A DNA stretch of 64,000 nt from Achromobacter denitrificans NBRC 15125 (GCF_001571365.1 NZ_BCTQ01000005.1:124001-188000), one strand, 5' to 3'; positions 8,049 through 17,309 are shown, counted from the stretch's first letter. Program-made: numbers and translations. Notes: generated by a model not told the origin, from the sequence alone.

Positions 8049-9406
8049 GCCGCCTTCTCCTGGGCGCGCGCGGCGCCGGCCATCAGCTCGTCCCAGGACA
8101 AGCCGTTCATGAATTGCGCCCAGCGGCGGTAATAGATGCGGGCGTTTTCCTCGGTGTATTCGCCGTTGACGGCACAACCGGGAATCTCGGGCACCGGCTC
8201 GGCGTGCCCCACGCCCATCTGGTAGTTGAAATAGAGTTCGCGCGACATCGTGCCCATGCTGGCCTCGGTGGCGCCGGTCCAGTTCTCCATGTCGTCGGAT
8301 TCGGTCATGCCGCCCGGGCCGGAATAGCGCAGGAAGTAATGGCGCGCCGCTTCCTTGACGGCTTCCGGCGCGTCCTTGTCCACCAGGTACATGCGCCACA
8401 TTTCCATCTCGGTCGGGCTGATCGGGTGGAACACCGCCAGGGTGCGGGGCTGGCGCCCGTGGAAGGACATGTTCGGGAAAATCGTGCCCACGCTGGTCTG
8501 CACGCGCATGGCCGAACCCAGCGTGCGTTCGCGCCGCTCATGCACTTCGCGGTAGTAGGCCTCCACTTCCGGATAACGCGCATACTGCGGCGCGTAAGGC
8601 CCTTCCTCGTAGAACGGCAAGCGGCCCAGCAGCCCGTGGCCCAGCTCCGGGAAACAGATGGCCGAGCGCGTGGCCGAGGGATCGCGCCGCCCCCTGCCCC
8701 CGCCCGGCCCGATGCCGACGATGTCGACGGAGCGGTGGCTGATGTCGTGGTACAGGTCGCCGATGAAGTTCTCGGGCGCGAATTTCCAGTTGCACTTGAC
8801 CCGCCACTTCTGCACGCCGCCGATGACTTCCGAGCCGCCCGCGCTGCCATCGCGATGGTCGAGCGCCGCGTCCAGGTACAGGCGCATATTGCCCAGGTAG
8901 TCCAGGAACGGCGGCGCGTCCGGGTCCCAGGTCGCCCACACCGCGCCCTTGTAGTTGACCACCTGCGCCACGGTCTTCAGGCCCCACTGCTTCTTGTCCA
9001 GCTCGCCCTTGTAATGCGTGGCGTGGCCCGGCACGCCGACCAGTTCGCCCGGCCGCTCCACCAGCTTGCCGTCGGTGGAGAAGCTCCAGCCGTGATACGG
9101 ACAGGTGAAGGTCCTGTTATTGCCGTGATCGTAGCGGCACAGCTTCATGCCGCGGTGCGCGCAGCTATTGAGCATGACCTGGATCTGGCCCTGCCGGTCG
9201 CGCGTCAGGATCACCGATTCGGTGCCCATCCGGGAGACGAAGTAGTCGTCCGGATTGGGCACCAGGCTCTCGTGCCCCACGAACAGCCAGGCGCGCGAAA
9301 ACACCCGCTGCAGTTCCTGCTGGAAGATCTCGTCGTCGACGAAGATGGAACGGCTGATCAGCCCTTCATCCGCGCGCACCAGTTCGTCTATCGATTTACG
9401 CCCCAT
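8045..9406 (-). CDS. Ring-hydroxylating dioxygenase alpha subunit (Rieske)
   Basis: 453 residues from the ATG at 9406 with AAGGGGAAG upstream. The N-terminal Rieske domain carries C82-x-H84 (CAHRG) and C102-x2-H105 (CPYHGW), ligating a [2Fe-2S] cluster. The catalytic domain has the mononuclear-iron segment GDLYHDISH, giving bridging Asp217 and ligands His220 and His224, with a later acidic ligand probably in ESDDMENW. The enzyme adds O2 to an aromatic ring to give a cis-diol. The sequence suggests the benzoate/biphenyl/phenylpropionate branches, but I cannot assign a substrate. A glycine-rich GPGGGRGRRD insertion follows the iron site. Confidence 0.93.
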   Translation of the reverse strand: MGRKSIDELVRADEGLISRSIFVDDEIFQQELQRVFSRAWLFVGHESLVPNPDDYFVSRMGTESVILTRDRQGQIQVMLNSCAHRGMKLCRYDHGNNRTFTCPYHGWSFSTDGKLVERPGELVGVPGHATHYKGELDKKQWGLKTVAQVVNYKGAVWATWDPDAPPFLDYLGNMRLYLDAALDHRDGSAGGSEVIGGVQKWRVKCNWKFAPENFIGDLYHDISHRSVDIVGIGPGGGRGRRDPSATRSAICFPELGHGLLGRLPFYEEGPYAPQYARYPEVEAYYREVHERRERTLGSAMRVQTSVGTIFPNMSFHGRQPRTLAVFHPISPTEMEMWRMYLVDKDAPEAVKEAARHYFLRYSGPGGMTESDDMENWTGATEASMGTMSRELYFNYQMGVGHAEPVPEIPGCAVNGEYTEENARIYYRRWAQFMNGLSWDELMAGAARAQEKAA

Positions 9407-9443
9407 CGCCACTTCCCCTTGGAGATTGCCCGCAATCGGAGGG

Positions 9444-10208
9444 CTACGGCTTTTCCGCCGTGGCTGCCGCCGTGCGCAGTCGTGCTTCCGTGTTGTCGAC
9501 GTGCGTGCGCGCCTGCTGCCTCGCAAGCTCCACATCGCCTTTCTCTATGGCGGCGAACAGCGCCTCGTGCTCCTTTTGCGCCTGCGCGCCGCGGCCGGCG
9601 ATCTTGGCCGACCGCGAGCGCGAAACGCGCAGGTTCTTCTTGAGCAGCACCGCCAGGAAATCGAAGAAATTCAGGTAGTGTTCGTTGCGGGTCGCGCGCG
9701 CCACGCAACGATGGAACTCCATGTCGGCGTCCACGCCGACCGCCACGTCGCCGGTGGCGATGGCATCGCCCATCTTGCGCAAGGCCTGGCGCATGGCGGC
9801 CAGGTCTTCCTCGCTGCGCCGCTGCGCCGCGAGCTGCGCGGCCTCGATCTCGAAGCCCCGGCGCAGTTCGACGATGCGCAGCACCTGGTCGGCATCGCCG
9901 ATATCGGCCGCCTGCATCCGCAACACCGAAGGCCGCGCCGTCTGCATGACGGTCAGGCCGCGCCCCTGCTTGCTTTGCACGATGCCGTCGCCCTTCAGGC
10001 GCGACACCGCCTCACGCAGCACGGTGCGCGAAACGCCCATGCGGGTGGCGATGATCTGTTCGGGCGGCAGCACTTCGCCGACCCGGTAATCTCCGCTGGT
10101 AATCTCTTCCAGCAGCATTTCGGTGACGCGGTCGGTCAGGTTAGGTTCCGCCTGGACGGGCGCGACCGGGTCTTTTTTCAACAGGGATCGAGAAGCTGAA
10201 GTAGGCAT
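9444..10208 (-). CDS. GntR-family (FadR/FCD subfamily) regulator of the dioxygenase operon
   Basis: 254 residues. The N-terminal winged helix-turn-helix (about residues 25-95) has GEVLPPEQIIATRMGVSRT and LREAVSRLKGDGIV. The C-terminal FCD effector domain has ELRRGFEIEAAQLAA, DADMEFHRCVA and an AIEKGDVELARQQARTHV tail. It is the first gene of the minus-strand operon, 37 bp before the alpha subunit, so it probably represses or activates its own operon in response to the pathway substrate. No clear ribosome-binding site precedes the ATG. A palindrome at 10297-10311 is the likely operator. Confidence 0.88.
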   Translation of the reverse strand: MPTSASRSLLKKDPVAPVQAEPNLTDRVTEMLLEEITSGDYRVGEVLPPEQIIATRMGVSRTVLREAVSRLKGDGIVQSKQGRGLTVMQTARPSVLRMQAADIGDADQVLRIVELRRGFEIEAAQLAAQRRSEEDLAAMRQALRKMGDAIATGDVAVGVDADMEFHRCVARATRNEHYLNFFDFLAVLLKKNLRVSRSRSAKIAGRGAQAQKEHEALFAAIEKGDVELARQQARTHVDNTEARLRTAAATAEKP

Positions 10209-10296
10209 AAGGAAGTTTCTGTCCGAAAACGTTCATCATTGCCAGCCCGCGTTGCCTCGGCTGTGTGCGCCGAGGCGCGAGGCGTCGGCGTTGAAA

Positions 10297-10311
10297 ATAT
10301 GATAATCGTAT
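10297..10311. promoter_or_regulatory. Operator candidate upstream of the GntR-led operon
   Basis: ATATGAT-A-ATCGTAT is a near-perfect palindrome (one mismatch) in an AT-rich patch about 90 bp before the GntR start. Bases 10297-10310 share 12 of 14 positions with 2478-2491 in front of the first Bug gene. Site length and symmetry suit a dimeric GntR protein; binding is inferred. Confidence 0.5.
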
Positions 10312-10446
10312 AAAAAATATGACGGATACTAGGGAAAGCGCGGATGCCTGGCCGCGGATGCAGGCCGGAAAGCCGCTAGACTACGCCAGCCCGCCGCAAT
10401 CCGATTCCCCCATCACGCCGCGGGTTGCGCACCACAGGAACCCGCC

Positions 10447-10806
10447 ATGGCCAGCAGCCCGCGCACCTATTTCCTGAACCGCCTGCCGCCCGGCGAGCTT
10501 GCGCGCATCCTGCTCGGCCGCGAACGGTTCTTCCTGGAAAACGTCGGCGACATAGCCGCAACCGTGGCGGCGATCGAAGCGCATTGCCGGGAGCATGGCC
10601 TGACGACTCAGGTGCGCAAGCGGCCCGACAACCCTGGCCTGTCGGGCTGGGACGCGCTGCTCCTCGTCCCTTCCTGGATGGGTTTGCTCGCAGCCGCGGC
10701 CCTTTCCGTCCTCGGCCTGGGCGGGCGACGCACGGATCTGGTCATCACCCAACGCAGCAACAGCCTGCTCGAAATCCGCCATTGCGCCCGCGGCGTTGCC
10801 CCTTGA
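10447..10806 (+). CDS. Unknown small membrane protein
   Basis: 119 residues. The N-terminal part (LPPGELARILLGRERFFLEN) is helical and soluble, and one hydrophobic stretch near residues 75-95 (ALLLVPSWMGLLAAAALSVL) probably crosses the membrane. The short tail ends in ITQRSNSLLEIRHC. I recognise no family. It is followed 62 bp later by another unknown membrane-protein gene in the same direction, so the two may be co-transcribed. Confidence 0.65.
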   Translation: MASSPRTYFLNRLPPGELARILLGRERFFLENVGDIAATVAAIEAHCREHGLTTQVRKRPDNPGLSGWDALLLVPSWMGLLAAAALSVLGLGGRRTDLVITQRSNSLLEIRHCARGVAP

Positions 10807-10868
10807 CCCAACGCATCCCGCAGCCTGTGCCAGGCCGTTAAACTATCCCATATATGGGGATAACCGAC

Positions 10869-11507
10869 ATGAAAGACAGTGCCGCGCGCGCAGGTGAAAT
10901 CACGCTCGACGATGCAGTGCGCCTCGCGCAAACCTGGGCCGCCGCCCATCACGCGGATGCGGGCCGAAGCCGGAATTTCGCCGTCCAATGGCATCAGGAC
11001 ACCCCCGTCGCCGATAGGCGCGGCGATGCCTTGCTCCGGGACCTGGAGTTCTTTTTCCAGGCGGCCTCGAAGGATGCCGCCTACTGGCAATCGGTCGGCG
11101 ATTTCTCCGAAGAAGCCACCGGCGTCTGGGGCATGCAGGCGCTCAAGGCGCTGGCCGGCCTGAATGCCGTGGGCCTGCTGGCGGCCGCGATTCTCCTGGC
11201 CGCGCGCGGCGGCTCGGCCTACACCGCCGGCGCGATCGGCGCCTGTGCGCTATTCCTGGCCGGCGTGATCCTGGCCTATCCCGCGCTCAGGCTCACCCGC
11301 CTGTCCCGCGCCCGCGCGAACGCGGCAGCCGCATCCCACAGCCGGGAAGCCGGCAGCGCATGGACGTGGGAGCAGCTTCGATCGGCAAACGACGCGAACC
11401 CCAATGTGGGGCGCAAGGAAAGAAAGCTGGCCTTCCGGCTGGCCGCGATCATGGCCGCCACCGCGACGGCGGGATGCGCCGTGCTCGTCACGACGGTGTG
11501 GCTCTAG
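10869..11507 (+). CDS. Unknown membrane protein with three predicted helices
   Basis: 212 residues from the ATG at 10869; an in-frame ATG 15 bases earlier is less likely because GGGGATAA sits at a better distance from the second one. A soluble N-terminal half is followed by two adjacent hydrophobic helices (around ALAGLNAVGLLAAAILL and IGACALFLAGVILAYPAL). A third helix lies at the extreme C terminus (AAIMAATATAGCAVLVT). No domain is recognised. The stop overlaps by four bases with the convergent lipoprotein gene. Confidence 0.7.
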   Translation: MKDSAARAGEITLDDAVRLAQTWAAAHHADAGRSRNFAVQWHQDTPVADRRGDALLRDLEFFFQAASKDAAYWQSVGDFSEEATGVWGMQALKALAGLNAVGLLAAAILLAARGGSAYTAGAIGACALFLAGVILAYPALRLTRLSRARANAAAASHSREAGSAWTWEQLRSANDANPNVGRKERKLAFRLAAIMAATATAGCAVLVTTVWL

Positions 11508-12355
11508 CGGCGCGCCGCCGCCATGCCCGGCAGGCCGTCCGGCGGCGCCGGCCATGTTTCTACCCAACAGCACCGGTGGTCGTATCCCGGAACGGCCACG
11601 ATCTCCGGCTTTCGGTCGGCGGGGAAATGCGCGGCATACGAGGCCGCGATGTCCGGCGGCATGACGCGGTCCTTGGCGCCCACGTAATGCCGCTGCGGCA
11701 CCGTCGACAGCGCGCGCCATGCGTCGGCCGGATTCAGCGAGCCCGACAAGGGACTCACGCCCAGCGCCGAGGTCCAGGCCCGAGTGTCCAGATTGCCGGC
11801 CACGGTGACCAGGCGCGCCACGTCGCGACGCCGCGCGGCAAGCAGCGCGGCCACCGCGCCGCCGCCCGAATAGCCCACCAGTTCAAGGCGCTCGGCCCCG
11901 TAGCGGGCCTTCAATTGATCCAGCGCCCTGTCGCTCGCGTCGATGACCTCGGGCGCGAAACGCCCCGCGGTCCAATAATGCGCCGCGCACTGGCGGCGGC
12001 TCTGTCCTTCGACGTACTGGCAGGGCCTGGCCAGATAGACCGCCTGGCCCCGCGTGTCGGCGATGGCCAGCCGCAACGCCAGGGGATTGCGCGGCGTCGG
12101 ATCGAACGACGGCGTGCCGCCATCCACCCACGCCGCGCCGTCTCCTTCGATATAGACCGTCAATGCGCCAACCTGGGCCAGCCCCGCCGGCGCGAAGGCC
12201 GCGAGCACGAACGCGCCCGCATCCAGTTCCAGGCGTTGCCAGCCCGCCTGCTGCGCCACCGCCGCGGCGGCCTGGCGGCGCTCCTGCACGGACGTGCTCG
12301 CGCAGCCCGACAGCAGAAGGCAGCCCAGCGCGAACGCGGACAGCAGCGGTTTCAT
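11504..12355 (-). CDS. Alpha/beta-hydrolase-like lipoprotein
   Basis: 283 residues. A lipoprotein signal peptide ends in LLLSGC, so the protein is probably anchored to a membrane. The body contains an alpha/beta-hydrolase core: YIEGDGAAW near the first strand, the nucleophile elbow GYSGGG with the likely catalytic serine, an acidic residue in VGAKDRVMP, and a late histidine in PGYDHRCCW. Serine esterase or lipase activity is likely; the substrate is unknown. It starts only four bases after the autotransporter stop, so the two genes form an operon and the hydrolase may act at the cell surface with the autotransporter. Confidence 0.8.
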   Translation of the reverse strand: MKPLLSAFALGCLLLSGCASTSVQERRQAAAAVAQQAGWQRLELDAGAFVLAAFAPAGLAQVGALTVYIEGDGAAWVDGGTPSFDPTPRNPLALRLAIADTRGQAVYLARPCQYVEGQSRRQCAAHYWTAGRFAPEVIDASDRALDQLKARYGAERLELVGYSGGGAVAALLAARRRDVARLVTVAGNLDTRAWTSALGVSPLSGSLNPADAWRALSTVPQRHYVGAKDRVMPPDIAASYAAHFPADRKPEIVAVPGYDHRCCWVETWPAPPDGLPGMAAARR

Positions 12356-12359
12356 CGCA

Positions 12360-15080
12360 TCAGAACGCCCAACGCAGATTGATCGACGCCGTCTGGGCCG
12401 CCAGGCCGCTGCGGGCCTCTACGTCGTAGCGCGCCGTGATCTGCGTGTTTTCCGCGGCCTGGAAGTCGACGCCCAGTCCCACGCGGCCGATCCAGCGTCC
12501 CGGTTCCATGCCCGGCGTCTGGAAGGCGGCGCCGCCGCCCACGTAGCTGGCCGCGATGCTGTTGCCTTCACCCAGCATGTCGTAGCCCACGCCCAGGCTG
12601 GCGACCAGCGCGGCGCGGTCCGTCAGCCGGTGCTGCAGCTGGCCTTCGACCATGGTGATCAATTGCTCGCTGGTCTGCGAACCGACGCGCAGGTCCAGCG
12701 CGCCGGCGCCGCTTTCCTTATACGACTCGCTGTGGATGCGGAAGTAGTCCGCGCGCAGCGACGGGGTGAAGCTGGTGGCATCGCTCAGCTGGAATCCGCG
12801 TCCGATCGCCGCGCCCAGGTGGGCGGTCGTGCTGTCGAAATCCGACTTCGCGACACGATCGATTCCGCCGAAGCGCATGGAACGCCGGCCGTTGTTGCCG
12901 TTCAGGCCCACGTCCGCCTGCCAGCTGACCCACGCATTCGACCAGGCGCTCAGGGCGTGGCTGCCATAGGCCATAAGCTGGTAGGCATCGATGTCGGCGC
13001 TATTGGTGTCCGCCGTGGACTTGCCCTTGACGTCGGATCTCGCATAGGAGAAAGCCATCCCCAGGCGACTGGCTTCGCCTACCTTCGCATCGGCGCCGAG
13101 CACGAAACCATAGGTGTCCGCGCGATAGCCGGCCACGCCATTGCGGTTGTCCTGATCCGCGTACGAGGCCAGCGGCTTGAACCACAGGTGCTTGTCGGCC
13201 AGGAACTCCTCGCCCGACGACAGGCCGGTCAGGCTGTTCTGGCGGGCCTGGATCACGCGGCTCACGCCTTGCATTCCGTTGACCGACACCTGGTTCAGGC
13301 TGGCGCTCATGAGCGGCAGCGTCTGGGCGACGGCATCCGCCACCTGCTGCGGGTTCGCCAGCCTGCCGAACGCGCCCACCACGTCGGCCATGTCGCCGGT
13401 GTTGCCGGTGTTCGCCAGCAGGCCGTCGAGCACGCGCGCCGCGCCCATGCCCTGGCCGAAGCCCTGCGCCGAGACGCGGTTGGAAACCGCGCGGCTGGGG
13501 GCCGGGGCGGGCGGCGTCTCGACGGACGGCGTATCCGGCTTGACGGGCGGCCTGACGATCACGTCGGGGCCGTTGCCTTCGTCCAGGACCGCGCGCAGGT
13601 CGACGGTGCCGTCGGCATTGACGACCGTCTTGAAATTGAACAGTTCGCTGTTGTCCTTCGTGACGAAGGTGTCGTTGGTCGCTTCCAGCGTCGTGGCCGA
13701 GATCACCGAGGTCAGCACCTTCTGGTTGGCCAGCGCATCGCCCCGGACCACGTCGACGTAGAGGCCGGTGCCCTGCTCGAAGCTGGCCCTGCCCAGCACC
13801 GACAGACGGCCATAGATCGGCGTGCCGACAACGCTCGACACGCCCACCGCCAGGCTGGCGTCGCGCGACTGCACGTAGTCGCCCACGACGGTCGTCACGG
13901 CGCCCGGTTGTACGTAAACCTGGCCTTGGTTGCTGAAGGGCCTGGCGCGGCTTTCGAACAGGTAGTACTGCGAATTCAGGCGGGCGCCCGAGGCCACGGT
14001 GAAGCTGTCCACGGCGAAGCTGTTCTCGGCCGTGAACTGCCCGTTGACCACGACCGAGCTGCCCGCGCCGCCCGAAACGTGGCCGGTCACGCGGCTCGTG
14101 TTGCCTTCCAGGCGCAGCTGCGCCGAGCCCAGCTTGACATTGCCGTCGATGAGGCCGTAGTTGCCGATGCCGCGGGTGATGGCGCCTTCGTTGACGATCG
14201 CGTCGGTCGAGGGAAACGGCGCGGCCACGAAGCCCAGCAAGGGAATCGCCTGGATGGTGCCGCGGTTGATGACCTCGCCGATCGTGCCTGTGGCCGAGTT
14301 GGTGAGGGCGCCCGTGTTCCCCTTGAGAGTGCCGTCGTTCACCAGCTCGCCGATGAGGCCCTCGTTGAGGATCGCCCCCGTCCTGCCGTCCATTACATTG
14401 CGGTTGGTCACGGTAACGACAACGCCGCTGGGAAGATTGTGGAGGGCGTTTCCTCCCCAGCTCGATATCGTCCCATCGTTCTCCAGGTTGCGGATCTGGC
14501 CAAAGTTCCCGATGGCGTAGCTCGGATAGCTGTTGGTGCGGATGATGCCGCTGTTGTTCAGTTGGATGATCTCGCCATCGTTCCTGACCGCGTACGTGCC
14601 CTGGGCGGTAATCTGGCTGGTGTTGTTCAGCAGGGCCATCGACGCGCCCAGGTTATTGTGAACCGCGGATCCGGCCGGACCGCCTTCGATGGTCCCATAG
14701 TTGTTCAACTGGGTACCGATGGCGAGGCTGTTGTCGACCGTATCGAACGAACCGGGCGCAAGCGTGCCATGGTTGAAGATTTGGACATTGGAGCCCTGAA
14801 CCAGCACCGTGGTGCCCAGGATCGGCTGGATCTTGCCGGTCTCGGTCACGGTGAGCGTCGAATTGCTGGACAGATCGCATTGGGAATTCTGCGTATCCGA
14901 CACCGTCGTGTTCGGGTCCCCACAGAGCGATGCGGCGGCGGCCGGTGCCGCGGCCAATCCATGTAGCGCGGCCGCCACGGCCGAGGCCAGGATGGCGCCC
15001 GAACGGGCGCGAGGCAGCGGCCGGAAGGCGGCCGCGAGAGGGGAATGGGGTCGTGCTTTGTTTCGGGTGCTGCGTGCCAT
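12360..15080 (-). CDS. Classical (type Va) autotransporter
   Basis: 906 residues. The signal region (about 1-50) ends in AAPAAAAS. The passenger is built from short beta-helix turns with recurring asparagine/glycine motifs such as NYGTIEGG, NDGTISSW and NRGTIQA. A proline-rich linker (VRPPVKPDTPSVETPPAPAP) leads to a C-terminal barrel of about 270 residues ending in the typical aromatic terminus (INLRWAF). The barrel inserts in the outer membrane and exports the passenger. I see no protease triad or RGD motif, so an adhesin-like or structural passenger is likeliest. It is upstream of, and nearly fused to, the lipoprotein gene. Confidence 0.92.
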   Translation of the reverse strand: MARSTRNKARPHSPLAAAFRPLPRARSGAILASAVAAALHGLAAAPAAAASLCGDPNTTVSDTQNSQCDLSSNSTLTVTETGKIQPILGTTVLVQGSNVQIFNHGTLAPGSFDTVDNSLAIGTQLNNYGTIEGGPAGSAVHNNLGASMALLNNTSQITAQGTYAVRNDGEIIQLNNSGIIRTNSYPSYAIGNFGQIRNLENDGTISSWGGNALHNLPSGVVVTVTNRNVMDGRTGAILNEGLIGELVNDGTLKGNTGALTNSATGTIGEVINRGTIQAIPLLGFVAAPFPSTDAIVNEGAITRGIGNYGLIDGNVKLGSAQLRLEGNTSRVTGHVSGGAGSSVVVNGQFTAENSFAVDSFTVASGARLNSQYYLFESRARPFSNQGQVYVQPGAVTTVVGDYVQSRDASLAVGVSSVVGTPIYGRLSVLGRASFEQGTGLYVDVVRGDALANQKVLTSVISATTLEATNDTFVTKDNSELFNFKTVVNADGTVDLRAVLDEGNGPDVIVRPPVKPDTPSVETPPAPAPSRAVSNRVSAQGFGQGMGAARVLDGLLANTGNTGDMADVVGAFGRLANPQQVADAVAQTLPLMSASLNQVSVNGMQGVSRVIQARQNSLTGLSSGEEFLADKHLWFKPLASYADQDNRNGVAGYRADTYGFVLGADAKVGEASRLGMAFSYARSDVKGKSTADTNSADIDAYQLMAYGSHALSAWSNAWVSWQADVGLNGNNGRRSMRFGGIDRVAKSDFDSTTAHLGAAIGRGFQLSDATSFTPSLRADYFRIHSESYKESGAGALDLRVGSQTSEQLITMVEGQLQHRLTDRAALVASLGVGYDMLGEGNSIAASYVGGGAAFQTPGMEPGRWIGRVGLGVDFQAAENTQITARYDVEARSGLAAQTASINLRWAF

Positions 15081-15159
15081 GCGGTTGCTCCGGTTCTCGG
15101 CGTGGCCGGCTGAACGACGTACTGCGCCCGCCGGGTAGCGCGCGAATCCTTCAACCGGA

Positions 15160-15200
15160 ATAACAATTTGTAAATAGTATTTTTAATTATGCCGGTTTCT
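15160..15200 (-). promoter_or_regulatory. AT-rich promoter region of the autotransporter operon
   Basis: Between the histidine-kinase stop and the autotransporter start, about 40 bases are strikingly AT-rich for this genome and contain, on the minus strand, CATAATTAAAAATACT. This is a plausible -10 region. No convincing -35 box could be fixed, so only the region is marked. Confidence 0.35.
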
Positions 15201-15263
15201 ATCGAATTGAAACTGAGCAAACCTGAGCGGCGACCCGGCTGCACCCGGGTAGCGGGAGGCCGG

Positions 15264-17309
15264 TCAGAAGACGGGGCGGTAGGACAGGCTGAGCCGGAAT
15301 GTCACCGGTTCGTCGCCGCCCATGCGGGTGAGGTCCACGGACCCATCCAGTCGCGCGGCGATCTGGCGCACCAGGTACAGGCCCAGGCCGGCTCCCGGCC
15401 GCAGCCGGGCGTTCTGGCCCCGATAGTATTTCTGGAACAGGCGTTCCCGCTCCGGCTCGGGAATGCGGGCGCCGGCGTTGGACACCTCGATGCGCACCGC
15501 GCCCTCCCGCTCGCGGACCGCGACCCGGATCTCGTCGTCGGTCGACGAATGGCGATCCGCGTTGGCCAGCAGATTGCGCAAGGCGATGCGCAACAGGCCG
15601 GCATCGCTGCGCATGGGCTGCACGCCGGGATCGATCTCGCAATGGATGCGCCCGGGCGGGAAGGCCTGTTCCAGGTCGGCGAGCATGGCGCGCAGATCGC
15701 AGGAGTCCTCCTGCGGTTCGCTCCTCAACTCCCGGACGCGGTCTTCCGTCAGGTACTCGTCCACCAGCGCCAGCAGGCGCAACGACGCGTCCCGGATGTT
15801 GTCGCAACGGATCTGGTTCCGCTCCAGCGGCGCGCTCTGCAGATTGCGGTTCAATTGCTGGGCGGAGGTTCCGATGATCGCCAGCGGAGTGCGGAACTCG
15901 TGCGACACCATGGCCACGAAATCGCGCTGCTCGGCCATGATCTGGCGTTCGGCTTCCAGCGCCTGGCGCAATTCATCCTCGACGCGTTCCCGGCGCCGGA
16001 TTTCGCCCGACAGGTCGGCGGTGCGCTCGGCCACCTCGACCGCCAGGCGCTCGCTGTGCTGGCGGGCCAGGTCGGCCGCCAGATTGGCCTGCCGAAGCTC
16101 GCGCGCGCGCCGCTGGCGCTCGTGGCGGCCGATGACGATGAAGCTGAGCAGCAGCATGTGCACCATGGTGCCCAGCAGCGTGGCATGCTCGGTGAACGCA
16201 TTGACGGGCAGGACGCGCAGATTGCGCAGGAAACCGATCACCACGCCCACGTAGAACACGCCGAACACCGGCAGGAAATACCGGGCCGGCCGCCATCCGC
16301 GCCACAGCAGGTAGGCCCCCAGGCCCGACAGGATGGGAATCAGCGCCAGCGCCGTCATCTGCACCGGCTGCATGCCCATGCCGTAATGGCCGGACAGGAT
16401 CAGCGCCGCGCAGACGGCCGCGATGCCCAGGCATACCCGGTTCATCCATTTCGCCAGCCGCGGATAGCAGCGGGCGAGTTCCAGCTGGCGCAGCGCCACC
16501 GCCTGGGCGATGGGCAGCGCGGCGGCCATGCCGACGCCCAGGAGGCGGTCGCTCCAGGCCACCGACAGGCCGCTGAGCTGCTGGACCAGCCCCGCCGAGA
16601 ACACCTCGTTGAACACGCAGCTGCCGATATAGGCGAGGAACAGCCCGCTCATCGGCGCGCGCGTTCCCAGCCAGAAGATGGCATGCAAGCCGATGAGCAG
16701 CAGGTAGAAGCCGGCATACAGCCCGAACAGCAGGCCTTCCCGGCGCGAGCGGTTATCGAAGGCCGAGCGCTGCCAGACCTCCAGCCGGCTCATCATCGCG
16801 TTCTTGCTCTGCAGCCGCAGGAGCACTACTTGCTGACCGGCGGTATCGGGCGTGAAAAAAAAGGTCGGGCTGCGGAAATCCACGGGCCAGTCCTCCCGGT
16901 CGACGTCCTCGCCGCTGTGTCCCAGCAGCTTCCAGGAACCGTCGGGCCGCCGCTGGTAGGCGCGCGCGTCGTCGAGCAATGCGTTGCCCAGGCGCAGCAT
17001 CCAGCCTTCGGGCAGCGGCTCCTCGACGTCCAGCGTCAGGCGCAGCCAGATGGTGGCGGGCGTGAAACCGGCGTTCAGGTTGCCCGGCATCGCCGCCCAC
17101 GCTTGCGCCGCGTCGGCCTGGGCGGCGTCCAGCGTGCCCTCCCGGTCTTCCAGGCGCTCCAGATAACCGGCAGTATCATGCACGGGAGATTGCGCATCCA
17201 GACGCAGCACGGCCGCCGCCGCCGGCAGGCTCGCCCCCATCGCGATGGCGACGAGCAGGCGCAAGGCGAGCCGCCGAAGTAGGGAATCGAAGCAACGGTG
17301 CTGTTTCAT
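15264..17309 (-). CDS. 7TM (7TMR-DISM-like) sensor histidine kinase
   Basis: 681 residues. A signal peptide (1-34) is followed by an extracytoplasmic sensing domain with the DISM-type pattern (TIWLRLTLDVEE, WVMLRLGNA-like strands). Seven hydrophobic helices span about 190-400, then a coiled coil rich in Glu/Arg. The kinase core has the phospho-acceptor histidine in VSHEFRTPL, an N-box in LRNLLANADRHS and an ATP-lid segment PGAGLGLYLVRQ. The sensor resembles families that bind carbohydrates or similar small molecules. It is divergent from its probable partner regulator, with only 25 bp between the two starts, and is followed by the autotransporter operon. Confidence 0.9.
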   Translation of the reverse strand: MKQHRCFDSLLRRLALRLLVAIAMGASLPAAAAVLRLDAQSPVHDTAGYLERLEDREGTLDAAQADAAQAWAAMPGNLNAGFTPATIWLRLTLDVEEPLPEGWMLRLGNALLDDARAYQRRPDGSWKLLGHSGEDVDREDWPVDFRSPTFFFTPDTAGQQVVLLRLQSKNAMMSRLEVWQRSAFDNRSRREGLLFGLYAGFYLLLIGLHAIFWLGTRAPMSGLFLAYIGSCVFNEVFSAGLVQQLSGLSVAWSDRLLGVGMAAALPIAQAVALRQLELARCYPRLAKWMNRVCLGIAAVCAALILSGHYGMGMQPVQMTALALIPILSGLGAYLLWRGWRPARYFLPVFGVFYVGVVIGFLRNLRVLPVNAFTEHATLLGTMVHMLLLSFIVIGRHERQRRARELRQANLAADLARQHSERLAVEVAERTADLSGEIRRRERVEDELRQALEAERQIMAEQRDFVAMVSHEFRTPLAIIGTSAQQLNRNLQSAPLERNQIRCDNIRDASLRLLALVDEYLTEDRVRELRSEPQEDSCDLRAMLADLEQAFPPGRIHCEIDPGVQPMRSDAGLLRIALRNLLANADRHSSTDDEIRVAVREREGAVRIEVSNAGARIPEPERERLFQKYYRGQNARLRPGAGLGLYLVRQIAARLDGSVDLTRMGGDEPVTFRLSLSYRPVF

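Noticed and set aside
12294..14966. An 890-codon open frame on the plus strand opposite the autotransporter gene
   Set aside because: It is His/Arg/Ala-rich, with no domain or ribosome-binding site. It mirrors the codon bias of the real gene on the other strand.
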